Source: JAWKWA01 sp041397765 (GTDB lineage Bacteria; Pseudomonadota; Alphaproteobacteria; Rhizobiales; Hyphomicrobiaceae). Taken from it: 64,000 nt of DNA. The stretch spans positions 62,001 to 126,000 of the forward strand of contig JAWKWA010000003.1 of assembly GCA_041397765.1 (NCBI GenBank), given 5' to 3'. Of this stretch, positions 27,198 through 37,617 are shown one piece after another. The stretch's first letter is position 1, and each line of letters begins with the position of its first letter. Below the pieces are notes generated by a model, which did no database searches, was not told the origin of the DNA, and saw only the letters and a list, made by a program, of their open reading frames with translations. The translations under genes were made by a program, and so were the position numbers.

Positions 27198-29744
27198 ATG
27201 AGTAAGATCGATGCGCCGTCCGTTCCGGGGCCCCGCGCCAGCCGCGAGGCTCGACGGGACGGGCTTGCCGGATTCATAGCCCTGATCGTCGTCGCCCTCG
27301 CGGTCGCCATCGCAGCGGTCGCGCTGCTCGCCCGTGACGCCGGCGAGCCCGTGGTGCTGTTACTGCTGGCGGCACTCGCCGCCGCCGGCATGTTCTACCT
27401 GTTCGCCACCGCCATCGGCCTCGTGCGCATCGGCGAGGCGCCAGCCGCCACCAGCCCCGTCGAGGCCTATCTGGCGACCGGTGCGGACGGCGTGCAGATC
27501 CGCCGCGCCGACGGGCGGGTGATCTATGCCAATGAGGCGCTTCGGGGCCTCCTCGGACCCGGCTTCGATCCATCCCTCGGCATCGAGGATACGGACGGGC
27601 TCGGTCCGGCCGCCTCCGAGGCGCTGTTCCGGCTCAGCAAGGCCGCGGCCGGCGGCTACGAATGGGAGGAGGAGATCGAGCGCCCGTCGGGCGAGGGCCG
27701 GCAATCGCGCTGGCTGCGTATCTCGGTCACGCATCTCGATATTCCCGAGCCTGGGGCCGGCCGAGGCGTCCGCCACGCGGCCTGGCGCGTCGAGGACCGC
27801 TCTCCCGCCCGGCGCGACGAGATCGCCGGCGATGCACGGCCGGCGAGTGCGGCGGCTCTAGTCGACGCCCTGCCGTTCGGCCTGGCATTCCTCGATCCCG
27901 CCGGCCGTCTGGCGGGCTGGAACACGGCCCTCGCCGATCTCGCCGGCCTTGGTCCCGCGGTACCCGGCGACGCGCCCGCGACCGCCCGTCCGGCGCTCGC
28001 CGACCTCGTCGGTCCGGCAGCGGCGGCCACGATTCTCGCCACCCCGCTCCCCCGCCTGTCGCAGCGCGATGGCCAGCCGCCGGGGGCAGAGCTCCGCCTC
28101 GCCGATGGCGCGCGCCTGCCCGTCCGTCTCGTATTCCGGCGCGATAGCGACCCTTCGGCCCTCGGCACCATCGCCTTCGTTCCCGTCGAGCCGAGGCCCA
28201 TGCCGGCCGAGACCGCGCCCGAGCCGTCCGAGGCTCGTCTCGCCCGTTATTTCGATGCCGCCCCGGTCGCCATCGCCACCATCGACCGCTCCGGCCGCAT
28301 CCTCAGCGCCAATTCCGCCTTCACCCGCATGTTCGCCGGCTCCGGTGAGCAGGCCCGGCCGGGCCGCCAGCGTCTCGGCGATCTCGTCGATCCGCGCTCG
28401 CGGGCACAGCTTGACGCCCGGCTCGGCGAAGGGCCCGCCGCCGCCGACGGCCAGCCCCTGCAGATCGCCTTCGGCCAGAACGGCGAGCGCATCGGTCGGC
28501 TCTATCTCAGCGCCATCGCCTCCGACGGCGAGGCCGGCGGCTCGGCCATCGTCTACGCCATCGACGCGACCGAACAGCGCGACCTGGAGATCCAGTTCGC
28601 CCAGAGCCAGAAGATGCAGGCGGTCGGCCAGCTTGCCGGCGGCATCGCCCACGACTTCAACAACGTGCTGACCGTCATCATCGGCTCCTCGGACCTGCTC
28701 CTTGCCAATCACCGTCCGACCGACCCGGCCTTCCGCGACATCGTCGCCATCAAACAGAACGCCAACCGCGCGGCCGGTCTCGTGCGTCAGCTTCTCGCCT
28801 TCTCGCGCCGCCAGACGCTGCGCCCCGAGGTGCTGCTGCTGAACGACGTGATCTCCGACCTCTCGATTCTGCTGTCGCGTCTCCTCGGCGAGCGCGTGCG
28901 CCTCAAGGTCGCCCATGGCCGCGACCTCTGGTACGTCAAGGCCGACGTCACCCAGTTCGAGCAGGTGATCATCAATCTGTGCGTGAATGCCCGCGACGCC
29001 ATGCCCGACGGCGGCCGGCTGACCGTGCGCACCTACAACCTGTCGCGCGAGGAAACCCAGAAGCTGCGCGACAAGGCGCTCGAGCCGGGCGACTATGTCG
29101 CCTGCGAGGTGTCCGACACCGGCACCGGCATGCCGGCGGAGGTGCTCGCCAAGATCTTCGAGCCCTTCTTCACCACCAAGGAGGTCGGCAAGGGCACCGG
29201 CCTCGGTCTGTCCACCGTCTATGGCATCGTCAAGCAGACGGGCGGCTACATCTATTGCGACTCGACGCCGGGCAAGGGCACCACCTTCCGCATCTATCTG
29301 CCCCGTTTCGTCTCCGAGCCCGCCGAGGCCGCGCCGAGCCAGCGCGGCGAGCGGCGTGAGAAGAGCCGCGACCTGACCGGGACGGGTACCGTGCTGCTCG
29401 TCGAGGACGAGGAGGCGGTCCGCCGCATCGCCGCCCGCGCCCTCGCCCGCCAGGGTTACCAGGTCCTGGAGGCCGGCACCGGGGCCGAGGCGCTCGACGT
29501 GCTCGCCGAGCATGACGGGCGGGTCGATCTCGTCGTCAGCGACATCGTCATGCCCGAGATGGACGGCCCGACGCTCCTGAAGGCGCTGCGCAAGGTCAAT
29601 CCGGAAATGAAGATCATCTTCATCTCCGGCTATGCCGAGGATGCGCTGAAGAGCCTCGAGGGCGGCGAAGAGTTCCAGTTCCTGCCCAAGCCCTTCCAGC
29701 TGAAGGAGCTGGTCGCGGTCGTCAAGGAAACGCTCGGCGGCTGA
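27198..29744 (+). CDS. cckA: Cell-cycle hybrid sensor histidine kinase CckA
   Basis: CckA starts the phosphorelay through ChpT to CtrA that controls the alphaproteobacterial cell cycle. The 848-residue protein has two N-terminal membrane helices (about residues 24-45 and 52-76), PAS-like sensor segments to about residue 460, and the phosphoacceptor helix with GGIAHDFNNVL (His485). An HATPase domain follows, with NARDAMPDGG, DTGTGMP and GKGTGLGLSTVYGIVKQ. The C-terminal receiver domain carries the aspartate of VVSDIVMPEMDG (Asp782). HDFNNVLT and the overall layout are characteristic of CckA. The ATG at 27198 gives MSKIDAPS, just before the first membrane helix; the open frame upstream has no similarity. 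Confidence 0.95.
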   Translation: MSKIDAPSVPGPRASREARRDGLAGFIALIVVALAVAIAAVALLARDAGEPVVLLLLAALAAAGMFYLFATAIGLVRIGEAPAATSPVEAYLATGADGVQIRRADGRVIYANEALRGLLGPGFDPSLGIEDTDGLGPAASEALFRLSKAAAGGYEWEEEIERPSGEGRQSRWLRISVTHLDIPEPGAGRGVRHAAWRVEDRSPARRDEIAGDARPASAAALVDALPFGLAFLDPAGRLAGWNTALADLAGLGPAVPGDAPATARPALADLVGPAAAATILATPLPRLSQRDGQPPGAELRLADGARLPVRLVFRRDSDPSALGTIAFVPVEPRPMPAETAPEPSEARLARYFDAAPVAIATIDRSGRILSANSAFTRMFAGSGEQARPGRQRLGDLVDPRSRAQLDARLGEGPAAADGQPLQIAFGQNGERIGRLYLSAIASDGEAGGSAIVYAIDATEQRDLEIQFAQSQKMQAVGQLAGGIAHDFNNVLTVIIGSSDLLLANHRPTDPAFRDIVAIKQNANRAAGLVRQLLAFSRRQTLRPEVLLLNDVISDLSILLSRLLGERVRLKVAHGRDLWYVKADVTQFEQVIINLCVNARDAMPDGGRLTVRTYNLSREETQKLRDKALEPGDYVACEVSDTGTGMPAEVLAKIFEPFFTTKEVGKGTGLGLSTVYGIVKQTGGYIYCDSTPGKGTTFRIYLPRFVSEPAEAAPSQRGERREKSRDLTGTGTVLLVEDEEAVRRIAARALARQGYQVLEAGTGAEALDVLAEHDGRVDLVVSDIVMPEMDGPTLLKALRKVNPEMKIIFISGYAEDALKSLEGGEEFQFLPKPFQLKELVAVVKETLGG

Positions 29745-29829
29745 GGCCGTCGCCGGTCCCTCGAGGGGATCGGCGGCGCGACAACCGGTCACCTGCGGCA
29801 CCCCGAGGTGTTTGCCGGAGGCGGGAGCC

Positions 29830-29850
29830 GTCCCGGGCAGCGGCCGGGAC
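29830..29850 (+). terminator. Possible hairpin terminator of cckA
   Basis: A perfect 7-bp stem, GTCCCGG-GCAGCGG-CCGGGAC, lies about 85 bp after the cckA stop and before the recA promoter. There is no T-run, so efficiency is uncertain. Confidence 0.35.
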
Positions 29851-29898
29851 GCGCGTGCGGCATGCCAACGATCTGAAATTCCGCGGGATTTCTCAATT

Positions 29899-29913
29899 GT
29901 TCGAGCTTTGTTC
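29899..29913 (+). promoter_or_regulatory. LexA-binding SOS box of recA
   Basis: The sequence GTTCGAGCTTTGTTC matches exactly the alphaproteobacterial LexA site GTTC-N7-GTTC. It lies about 97 bp upstream of the recA ATG, in an A/T-rich promoter-like stretch, so recA is expected to be induced by DNA damage. A weaker related word, GAAC-N7-GTAC, follows at 29931-29945. Confidence 0.85.
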
Positions 29914-30009
29914 TATTTTCTTGCTGCGCGGAACGAAATGTGTACAATTCCTTCCATGTCTCCCCGCGAGACTCGTTCCTGGAAGCGATTCGTGAAATAA
30001 GAGGCCGAG

Positions 30010-31176
<1,167 letters not shown>

Positions 31177-31197
31177 CACCCTGAAGACTGGTTGCAA

Positions 31198-31222
31198 GGC
31201 CGCCCGTCGGTGGCGGGCGGCC
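31198..31222 (+). terminator. Hairpin after recA
   Basis: A perfect 9-bp stem, GGCCGCCCG paired with CGGGCGGCC around TCGGTGG, begins 22 bp after the recA stop. Position and strength fit a terminator, although no T-run follows. Confidence 0.5.
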
Positions 31223-31322
31223 GCGACGGGCGGCTTCGGCAATGTCCGGCATTGCGTCGCCAGGTGCCACCGTGAGTTCGTTGCGCGTTTGGGTGCACGA
31301 GGGGCGATGCGAGGGCTGGTCG

Positions 31323-31739
31323 ATGAGTGGCGTGGGGACAGTGCGGACGGCGTCGTGCAGTTGCGGCAAGGTCTCGATCTCGCTCGAAGGTGAGCCCGTC
31401 CGCATCTCGGTCTGCCACTGCCTCGCCTGCCAGCGTCGCACCGGTAGTGTTTTCGGGACCCAGGCCCGCTTTCCCCTGAGCGCGGTGCAGCGCATCGACG
31501 GCGCGCCGCGCACCTACCGCCGCATCGCCGATAGCGGCACCGCCCTCGACTTCCACTTCTGCCCCGACTGCGGGTCGACCGTCTGGTACGAGGTGGCCGA
31601 CCAGCCCGATCTCGTCGCCGTGCCTGTCGGGGCTTTCGCCGATCCTGAATTCCCGGGCCCCCGCGTCTCGGTCTACGAATCCCGCCGTCATGGCTGGGTG
31701 AGGGATCCGGACGGTCCGGGCGTGACGCATCACGACTGA
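31323..31739 (+). CDS. GFA-family (glutathione-dependent formaldehyde-activating-like) zinc protein
   Basis: This 138-residue protein has the cysteine pattern of the GFA fold, CSCGKV, CHCLACQRR and CPDCGS, which binds one or two zinc ions. In Gfa itself the fold promotes formation of S-hydroxymethylglutathione, but most relatives have unknown substrates and many keep only the zinc sites. The ATG at 31323 is chosen because the family similarity starts there; an upstream in-frame ATG exists without similarity. It stands between recA and alaS, with no obvious functional link to either. Confidence 0.85.
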   Translation: MSGVGTVRTASCSCGKVSISLEGEPVRISVCHCLACQRRTGSVFGTQARFPLSAVQRIDGAPRTYRRIADSGTALDFHFCPDCGSTVWYEVADQPDLVAVPVGAFADPEFPGPRVSVYESRRHGWVRDPDGPGVTHHD

Positions 31740-31927
31740 GGCAGGCAGCCGGTCGGCCTCGGTGGACAGCCTATTCGGGCGCGACTATTGATGCGCTGCA
31801 GTCAAGAGCGCGAGCCTTCGGGCGGGTGGTGCGCCGGTGCTGGCCGGTGCGCCGCACCAGGCCCCCGGTATATCGCCCGACACCGGGCTCGGCCGCTCGC
31901 CTCCGATTTCGAGGGAAAGATCCGACC

Positions 31928-34621
31928 ATGACCGGCGTCAACGAGATCCGCAGAGCCTTCCTCGGCTATTTCGCCCGGCAGGGGCACGAGGTCGTCCCCT
32001 CGAGCCCGCTGGTGCCGCGCAACGACCCGACGCTGATGTTCGCCAATTCCGGCATGGTGCAGTTCAAGAACGTCTTCACCGGCGCCGAGAAGCGGCCCTA
32101 TTCGCGCGCCACCACCGCCCAGAAATGCGTCCGCGCCGGCGGCAAGCACAACGATCTCGACAATGTCGGCTACACCGCCCGGCATCACACCTTCTTCGAG
32201 ATGCTCGGCAATTTTTCCTTCGGCGATTATTTCAAGGCGGACGCCATTCCCTTTGCCTGGAACCTCGTCACCAAGGAGTTCGCGCTCGATCCCGCCCGGC
32301 TCTATGTGACGGTCTATTCGCATGACGACGAGGCCTACGGCATCTGGAAGAAGCTGACCGGCTTTGCCGACGAGAAGATCATCCGCATCCCGACCGCCGA
32401 TAATTTCTGGCGCATGGGCGACACCGGTCCCTGCGGGCCCTGCTCGGAGATCTTTTTCGACCATGGTGACAAGATCCCGGGCGGCCCGCCCGGCTCTGCC
32501 GATGCCGACGGCGACCGCTTCATCGAGATCTGGAACCTCGTCTTCATGCAATACGAGGAGCGGCCGGACGGCACGCGTGTCGATCTCCCCCGTCCCTCGA
32601 TCGACACCGGCATGGGTCTCGAGCGCATCTCGGCGGTCCTCCAGGGCACCCACGACAATTACGAGACCGATCTCTTCAAGGCTCTGATCGGTGCCTCCGT
32701 CGAGCGCACGGGCGTCCCCGCCGAGGGCCGCGCCAAGCCGAGCCATCGTGTCATCGCCGACCATCTGCGTGCCTCGAGCTTCCTCATCGCCGACGGCGTG
32801 CTGCCCTCAAACGAGGGCCGCGGCTATGTGCTGCGCCGCATCATGCGCCGCGCCATGCGCCACGCCCATCTGCTCGGCGCCAAGGAACCGCTGATCTGGC
32901 AGCTCGTGCCGACGCTCGTGCGCGAGATGGGCCAGACCTATCAGGAGCTGGTCCGGGCCGAGGCACTCATCACCGAGACCCTGCGCCTCGAGGAGACGCG
33001 CTTCCTGAAGACGCTCGCCCGCGGCCTCACGCTGCTGGACGAGGCGACGTCGGCGCTCGCCTCCGGTGACACCCTCGCCGGCGACGTCGCCTTCCGCCTC
33101 TACGACACCTATGGCTTCCCGCTCGATCTGACGCAGGATGCCCTGAAGGCCCGCGGCATTGGCGTCGACACCGATGGCTTTGCGGACGCCATGGAGCGTC
33201 AGAAGGCCGAGGCGCGCAAGGCCTGGGCGGGCTCGGGCGAGGCGGCGACCGAGACCATCTGGCTCGTGTTGAAGGAGCGTCTCGGTGCGACCGAGTTCCT
33301 CGGCTACGACACCGAGACGGCCGAGGGCGAGATCCGCGCCCTCGTCAGCGACGGCAGCGAGGTCAAGACCCTGAAGAAGGGCGAGGGCGGCGTCATCGTC
33401 CTCAACCAGACGCCCTTCTATGGCGAATCCGGCGGCCAGGTCGGCGATGTCGGCGAGATCCGAGGCGGGAAGGGCGCCCTGTTCCGCGTGACCGGCACCC
33501 AGAAGCGCGCCGACGGCCTCTTCATCCACCAGGGCACTGTCGAGAAGGGCACCTTCAAGCCCGGCGAGGCGGTCGAACTCGCTGTCGACCATGGCCGCCG
33601 CAGCGCCACCCGCGCCAACCACTCCGCCACCCACCTCCTCCACGAGGCACTCCGCCAGGTGCTCGGCGATCACGTCGCCCAGAAGGGCTCGCTCGTCGCG
33701 CCCGATCGCCTGCGTTTCGATTTCTCCCATCCAAAGCCGATGACGGCCGACGAGCTCGCCGCCGTCGAGCGCCTCGCCAATGCGCTGATCCTGCAGAATG
33801 CCCCGGTCGAGACCCGTCTCATGGATCTCGAGGAGGCGATGAAGTCGGGGGCCATGGCGCTCTTCGGCGAGAAATATGGCGAGGAGGTCCGCGTCGTCAG
33901 CATGGGGCTGGCCGAGGAGGGCGCCAAGGCCGGCCGGACCTATTCGGTCGAATTGTGCGGCGGCACGCATGTGCGCCGCACCGGCGATATCGGCCTCGTC
34001 CGTATTCTCGCCGAGCAGGCGGTGGCGTCCGGCGTCCGTCGCATCGAGGCGTTGACCGGGGCCGCCGCGCGCGACTATCTCGCCCACCAGGACGAGCGCG
34101 TTCGCCGCATCGCCGCCATGCTGAAGACGAGGCCGGACGAGGTCGTGACCCGCATCGAGCAGGTCATGGACGAGCGCAAGGGCCTCGAGCGTCAGCTCGC
34201 CGAGGCCAAGCGCCAGCTCGCGCTCGGCGGTAGCGCCGGCGCTTCGGCTGGCGCCGCCGCCGCCGGGCCGATCAGCGAGGTGGCCGGCGTCAAGCTGTTC
34301 GCACGCGTGGTGAAGGGCATTCCGCCCAAGGACCTGCGCGGCCTCGTCGACGACGGCAAGCGTCAGGTCGGCTCGGGTGTCGTCGCGATCGTCGGCGTGA
34401 CGGACGACGGCAAGGCGGGCCTTGCGGTCGGCGTGACCGACGATCTCACCGCGCGACTGAGCGCCGTCGATCTGGTGCGCATCGGCGCCGAGGCGCTCGG
34501 CGGCAAGGGCGGTGGCGGCAGGCCCGACCTGGCCCAGGCCGGCGGCCCCGACGGCGGTCTCGCCGATGCCGCGTTGGCTGCCATCGAGAAGGATTTGAAG
34601 GCTCGCGCCGCGGTCGCTTGA
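31928..34621 (+). CDS. alaS: Alanine--tRNA ligase
   Basis: AlaS charges tRNA-Ala and hydrolyses mischarged Ser- and Gly-tRNA. The 897-residue protein has normal length. It starts MTGVNEIRRAFLGYF with class II motif 1 nearby (HEVVPSSPLVPRNDPTLMF), motif 2 around RAGGKHNDL, and the editing-domain zinc motifs HSATHLLHEAL and CGGTHVRRTGD. A C-terminal oligomerisation/C-Ala region with a coiled coil follows (LERQLAEAKRQLAL). The ATG at 31928 gives the conserved N-terminus. A trans-editing AlaX gene lies 1.8 kb further on the other strand. Confidence 0.97.
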   Translation: MTGVNEIRRAFLGYFARQGHEVVPSSPLVPRNDPTLMFANSGMVQFKNVFTGAEKRPYSRATTAQKCVRAGGKHNDLDNVGYTARHHTFFEMLGNFSFGDYFKADAIPFAWNLVTKEFALDPARLYVTVYSHDDEAYGIWKKLTGFADEKIIRIPTADNFWRMGDTGPCGPCSEIFFDHGDKIPGGPPGSADADGDRFIEIWNLVFMQYEERPDGTRVDLPRPSIDTGMGLERISAVLQGTHDNYETDLFKALIGASVERTGVPAEGRAKPSHRVIADHLRASSFLIADGVLPSNEGRGYVLRRIMRRAMRHAHLLGAKEPLIWQLVPTLVREMGQTYQELVRAEALITETLRLEETRFLKTLARGLTLLDEATSALASGDTLAGDVAFRLYDTYGFPLDLTQDALKARGIGVDTDGFADAMERQKAEARKAWAGSGEAATETIWLVLKERLGATEFLGYDTETAEGEIRALVSDGSEVKTLKKGEGGVIVLNQTPFYGESGGQVGDVGEIRGGKGALFRVTGTQKRADGLFIHQGTVEKGTFKPGEAVELAVDHGRRSATRANHSATHLLHEALRQVLGDHVAQKGSLVAPDRLRFDFSHPKPMTADELAAVERLANALILQNAPVETRLMDLEEAMKSGAMALFGEKYGEEVRVVSMGLAEEGAKAGRTYSVELCGGTHVRRTGDIGLVRILAEQAVASGVRRIEALTGAAARDYLAHQDERVRRIAAMLKTRPDEVVTRIEQVMDERKGLERQLAEAKRQLALGGSAGASAGAAAAGPISEVAGVKLFARVVKGIPPKDLRGLVDDGKRQVGSGVVAIVGVTDDGKAGLAVGVTDDLTARLSAVDLVRIGAEALGGKGGGGRPDLAQAGGPDGGLADAALAAIEKDLKARAAVA

Positions 34622-34639
34622 GAAAAACCGTGGACGGTG

Positions 34640-34665
34640 GCGGCGGCCCCTTGCGGGGCCGTCGC
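34640..34665. terminator. Strong bidirectional hairpin between alaS and sseA
   Basis: An 11-bp stem with one G-U pair closes the tetraloop TTGC: GCGGCGGCCCC pairs with GGGGCCGTCGC. It lies 18 bp after the alaS stop and 4 bp before the leftward sulfurtransferase stop, so it can serve both convergent genes. Confidence 0.55.
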
Positions 34666-34668
34666 GGC

Positions 34669-35532
34669 TCAGGCCCCGCCGGTCTCGACCGGAAGGTCGG
34701 GATCGGCGCCCCACTCCGCCCACGAGCCGTCATAGACGGCGGTCTGGCGGTGGCCGACGAGTGCGAGCGCAAGTGCGACGACGCCCGCCGTCACGCCCGA
34801 GCCGCAGGAGGCGATCACCGGCCGCCCGAGATCGACCCCCGCGCCCTGAAGCGCCGCCTTGATGCCGGCCTCGTCGAGATAGGTGCCGTCGGGCCTCACC
34901 AGATCGGCGAAGGGCAGGTTCCGCTAGCCGGGAATATGTCCGCCCTTCAGCCCGGGCCGCGGCTCGGGATCGCGCCCGGCAAAGCGGCCGGCCGGCCGCG
35001 CATCGACGATCTGCGCGCTTCCCGGCGCCTCCAGCACCCCCCGTATGTCGTCCCGGTCGCGGATCAGCTCGGCATTGGCCCGGACCGTGAAATGACGCTC
35101 GGTCCGCGCCATCGGCGGCATGTCCTCGATCGGCCGGCCCTCGGCGCGCCATTTCGGCAATCCGCCGTTCAGCACCGCCACATCGTCCTTGCCCATCGCC
35201 CGGAACATCCACCACACGCGCGGCGCGCTGTAGATGCCCTTCTGGTCGTAGACGACGATGCGCATGCCGTCCCCGATTCCCATCCGCCGCATCCGCGAGG
35301 AGAACTTGGCGGCCGGCGGCAGCATGTGCGGCAGCGACGAGCCGGTGTCGGAGATCTCGTCGATGTCGAAGAACTGGGCGCCGGGGATGTGCCCGGCGGC
35401 ATACTCGGCCCGCGCATCGCGCTTTTCTGTCGGCAGGTACCAGGTGGCGTCGAGCACGACGAGATCGGGCGCGGTGAGATGCGCCTCGAGCCAGTCGGTC
35501 TCGACGAGCCATTTGCCGGAAAGCCCTGCCAT
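34669..35532 (-). pseudogene. sseA: 3-mercaptopyruvate sulfurtransferase (SseA), interrupted by in-frame amber codon
   Basis: This enzyme moves sulfur from 3-mercaptopyruvate to thiols or cyanide. It would have 287 codons and two rhodanese domains. Domain 1 is intact (FFDIDEISDTGSSLPHM, VYDQKGIYSAPRVWWMF). In the conserved HIPG-x-RNLPF segment of domain 2 the codon for x is TAG (34924-34926), a single-base change from the usual TCG serine. The frame then continues correctly to the active-site loop SCGSGVTAG and the stop at 34669. As read, the product is 202 residues and lacks the catalytic cysteine. The ATG at 35530-35532 follows GGAGGA. A base-call error is possible. Confidence 0.85.
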
Positions 35533-35576
35533 ATGTCGTCCTCCGTTCTGCGCGGATTGGGGAATCTGTGGTGGTC

Positions 35577-35630
35577 GTGAGCGGTGAATGGTGAACTGGT
35601 GAGCACTGGGGAGCACTGGTGAGCCGTGAA
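35577..35630. repeat. Short tandem repeats upstream of sseA
   Basis: Seven-base units GTGAGCG, GTGAATG and GTGAACT (35577-35597) run into three 10-base units ACTGGTGAGC, ACTGGGGAGC and ACTGGTGAGC (35595-35624). They fill the gap between sseA and the AlaX gene. Nothing indicates coding. Confidence 0.7.
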
Positions 35631-35673
35631 CGGCCCGTGGCGGGTCGAGGCCGCGGCGGCTCAGCGTAGCATC

Positions 35674-36408
35674 TCAAGCATCGCCCACAACGATCCTGAT
35701 TCGCCGGTTGATCGCACCCTTCTTCTCGATCTTGGTGACGGTGACGCGACCGATCTGCGATGTCCGGCGCACATGCGTGCCGCCGCAGGGCTGCAGATCG
35801 AGCCCCTCGATCTCGACGAGCCTGACGCGGCCCCGCCCGGTCGGCGGCTTCACCGACATGGTGCGGATGAGTTCCGGCCGCGCCGCCATCTCCTCCTCCG
35901 AGATCCAGCGATGGCCGACCGCCCGGTCCGCGGCAATCTCTGCATGCAGACGCGTCGTGAGCTCGTCCTTGTCGAGGCCGGCATCTGGAATGTCGAAGTC
36001 GAGCCGGCCCTCGAGCGGCCCGACCTGACCGCCCGTGACCGGGAAGGCGACGAGCGCGCAGAGAAGATGGAGCGCGGTATGCGTGCGCATGTGCCGGTGG
36101 CGCAGGTCCCAGTCGATCTCCGCGGTCACCTCGTCGCCGGGGGCGAGTCCCTTGGCCATGCTCTCGGCCGGCACGTGCACGATACCGCGGCCGTCGGCGT
36201 CATAGACCGTCGTCGCGATGGCGATCGTCCGCCCGTCCGGTCCGACCAGCCGGCCACGGTCGCCCGGCTGCCCGCCGCCGGTCGGATAGAAGACGGTGCG
36301 GTCGAGCAGGACGCCGCCACGCGCGTTGACCGAGACGACCCGCGCCGGACACGACTTCAGATAGGCATCCTCGCGGAACAGCTCCTCGGTCAGTTGCGGC
36401 GCGGTCAT
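35674..36408 (-). CDS. Alanyl-tRNA editing protein (AlaX type)
   Basis: This 244-residue stand-alone editing protein is related to the AlaS editing domain and would hydrolyse Ser- or Gly-tRNA-Ala made in error. Zinc-ligand motifs are HTALH in RTHTALHLLCAL and CGGTH in QPCGGTHVRRTSQIG; the glycine-rich FYPTGGGQPGD is also typical. The ATG at 36406-36408 follows GGAGG at 6 bases. The frame is open far upstream through the cysteine synthase gene, but that is a shadow. Its presence near alaS is consistent with a shared theme of alanine-tRNA fidelity, but they lie on opposite strands. Confidence 0.92.
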   Translation of the reverse strand: MTAPQLTEELFREDAYLKSCPARVVSVNARGGVLLDRTVFYPTGGGQPGDRGRLVGPDGRTIAIATTVYDADGRGIVHVPAESMAKGLAPGDEVTAEIDWDLRHRHMRTHTALHLLCALVAFPVTGGQVGPLEGRLDFDIPDAGLDKDELTTRLHAEIAADRAVGHRWISEEEMAARPELIRTMSVKPPTGRGRVRLVEIEGLDLQPCGGTHVRRTSQIGRVTVTKIEKKGAINRRIRIVVGDA

Positions 36409-36452
36409 GGGGCCCTCCGGCGATTGGGATTGCGGCGCGAGGCGGCGGAAGC

Positions 36453-37517
36453 TCAGGCCCCCTCGGGATCGACGCGCATGTCGGGAAGCGGATCGGCGGC
36501 CGCCTCCAGGAAGGATGGCACGGGCAGCCCTTTGGAGCGCAGGAATGCCGGATTGAACAGCTTGCTCTGATAGCGCATGCCGTGGTCGCAGAGCATGGTC
36601 ACGATGGTATGGCCCGGTCCCATCTCGCGGGCGAGGCGGATGGCGCCCGCGATATTGACGCCGCTCGAGCCGCCGAGACAGAGCCCCTCCTCGGTGACCA
36701 GCCGGAAGACGATGTCGAGCGCCTCGGCATCGTCGATCAGATAGGAGGCATCGACAGGGGCTCCCTCGAGATTGGCGGTGATGCGGCCCTGACCGATGCC
36801 CTCGGTCACCGACGAGCCCTCCGATTTGAGCGTTCCGGTGGTGTAGTAGGCGTGCAGCGCGGCGCCGTGCACGTCGGCGAGGGCGATGCGGATGTCGGAC
36901 CGGTGGGCCTTCAGCCCCATGCCGACGCCGGCGAGCGTGCCGCCCGAGCCGACCGCCGAGACGAAGCCATCGATCCGCCCGCCGGTCTGGCGCCAGATCT
37001 CTTCGGCGGTGGTGCGGATATGGCCCTCGCGATTGGCGGTGTTGTCGAACTGATTGGCCCAGATCGCGCCGTTCGGGCTCGTCCGGGCGAGCGCTTCGGC
37101 GAGGCGGCCGGAATATCTCACATAGTTGTTCGGGTTGCGGTAGGGAGCGGCCGGCACCTCGACGAGCCGCGCACCGATCAGCCTCAGCGCATCCTTCTTC
37201 TCCACCGACTGCGTCTCGGGGATGACGATCACCGTCTTGTAGCCGAGCGCCGAGCCGACGAGGGTGAGGCCGATGCCGGTATTGCCCGCCGTGCCCTCGA
37301 CGATGGTACCGCCCGGCTTCAGCGTGCCGCGCTTCACCGCGTCCTCGATGATGAAGAGCGCCGCCCGGTCCTTGACCGACTGGCCGGGATTCATGAACTC
37401 GGCCTTGCCGAGGATCGTGCAGCCGGTTGCCTCCGAGGCCCGCGCGAGCCTGACGAGTGGGGTATTGCCGATCGCCCCGGTGATGCCGGCGGCGATGGTG
37501 GAGACCGGTTCTGGCAT
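36453..37517 (-). CDS. Cysteine synthase A family protein
   Basis: This PLP enzyme makes cysteine from O-acetylserine and sulfide. The 354-residue length is slightly longer than classical CysK (about 320) and matches a longer alphaproteobacterial form. Visible are IGNTPLVRL, the cofactor lysine in NPGQSVKDRAA, the substrate loop EGTAGNTGIG and the phosphate-binding GSGGTLAG. The segment SSGVNIAGA near residue 280 is also typical. The first loop reads GTAGNTG, where CysK often has TSGNTG. A different sulfur donor or a broader role cannot be excluded. It lies 44 bp upstream of the AlaX gene on the same strand, so co-transcription is likely. Confidence 0.9.
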   Translation of the reverse strand: MPEPVSTIAAGITGAIGNTPLVRLARASEATGCTILGKAEFMNPGQSVKDRAALFIIEDAVKRGTLKPGGTIVEGTAGNTGIGLTLVGSALGYKTVIVIPETQSVEKKDALRLIGARLVEVPAAPYRNPNNYVRYSGRLAEALARTSPNGAIWANQFDNTANREGHIRTTAEEIWRQTGGRIDGFVSAVGSGGTLAGVGMGLKAHRSDIRIALADVHGAALHAYYTTGTLKSEGSSVTEGIGQGRITANLEGAPVDASYLIDDAEALDIVFRLVTEEGLCLGGSSGVNIAGAIRLAREMGPGHTIVTMLCDHGMRYQSKLFNPAFLRSKGLPVPSFLEAAADPLPDMRVDPEGA

Positions 37518-37617
37518 GATGCCCTCGTCGGTTGTTGCGGATGAGGAGGCATGCCGTTGCCGGCGGCTGCCGGCCTCGGGCCGCGGCGCCCGGCCGATCC
37601 CGGGCGCACACGGGTGC

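Noticed and set aside
35674..37611. Single open frame that would join a long upstream part to the AlaX protein.
   Set aside because: The upstream part overlaps the real cysteine synthase gene in another frame. AlaX has its own ATG and ribosome site at 36406-36408.
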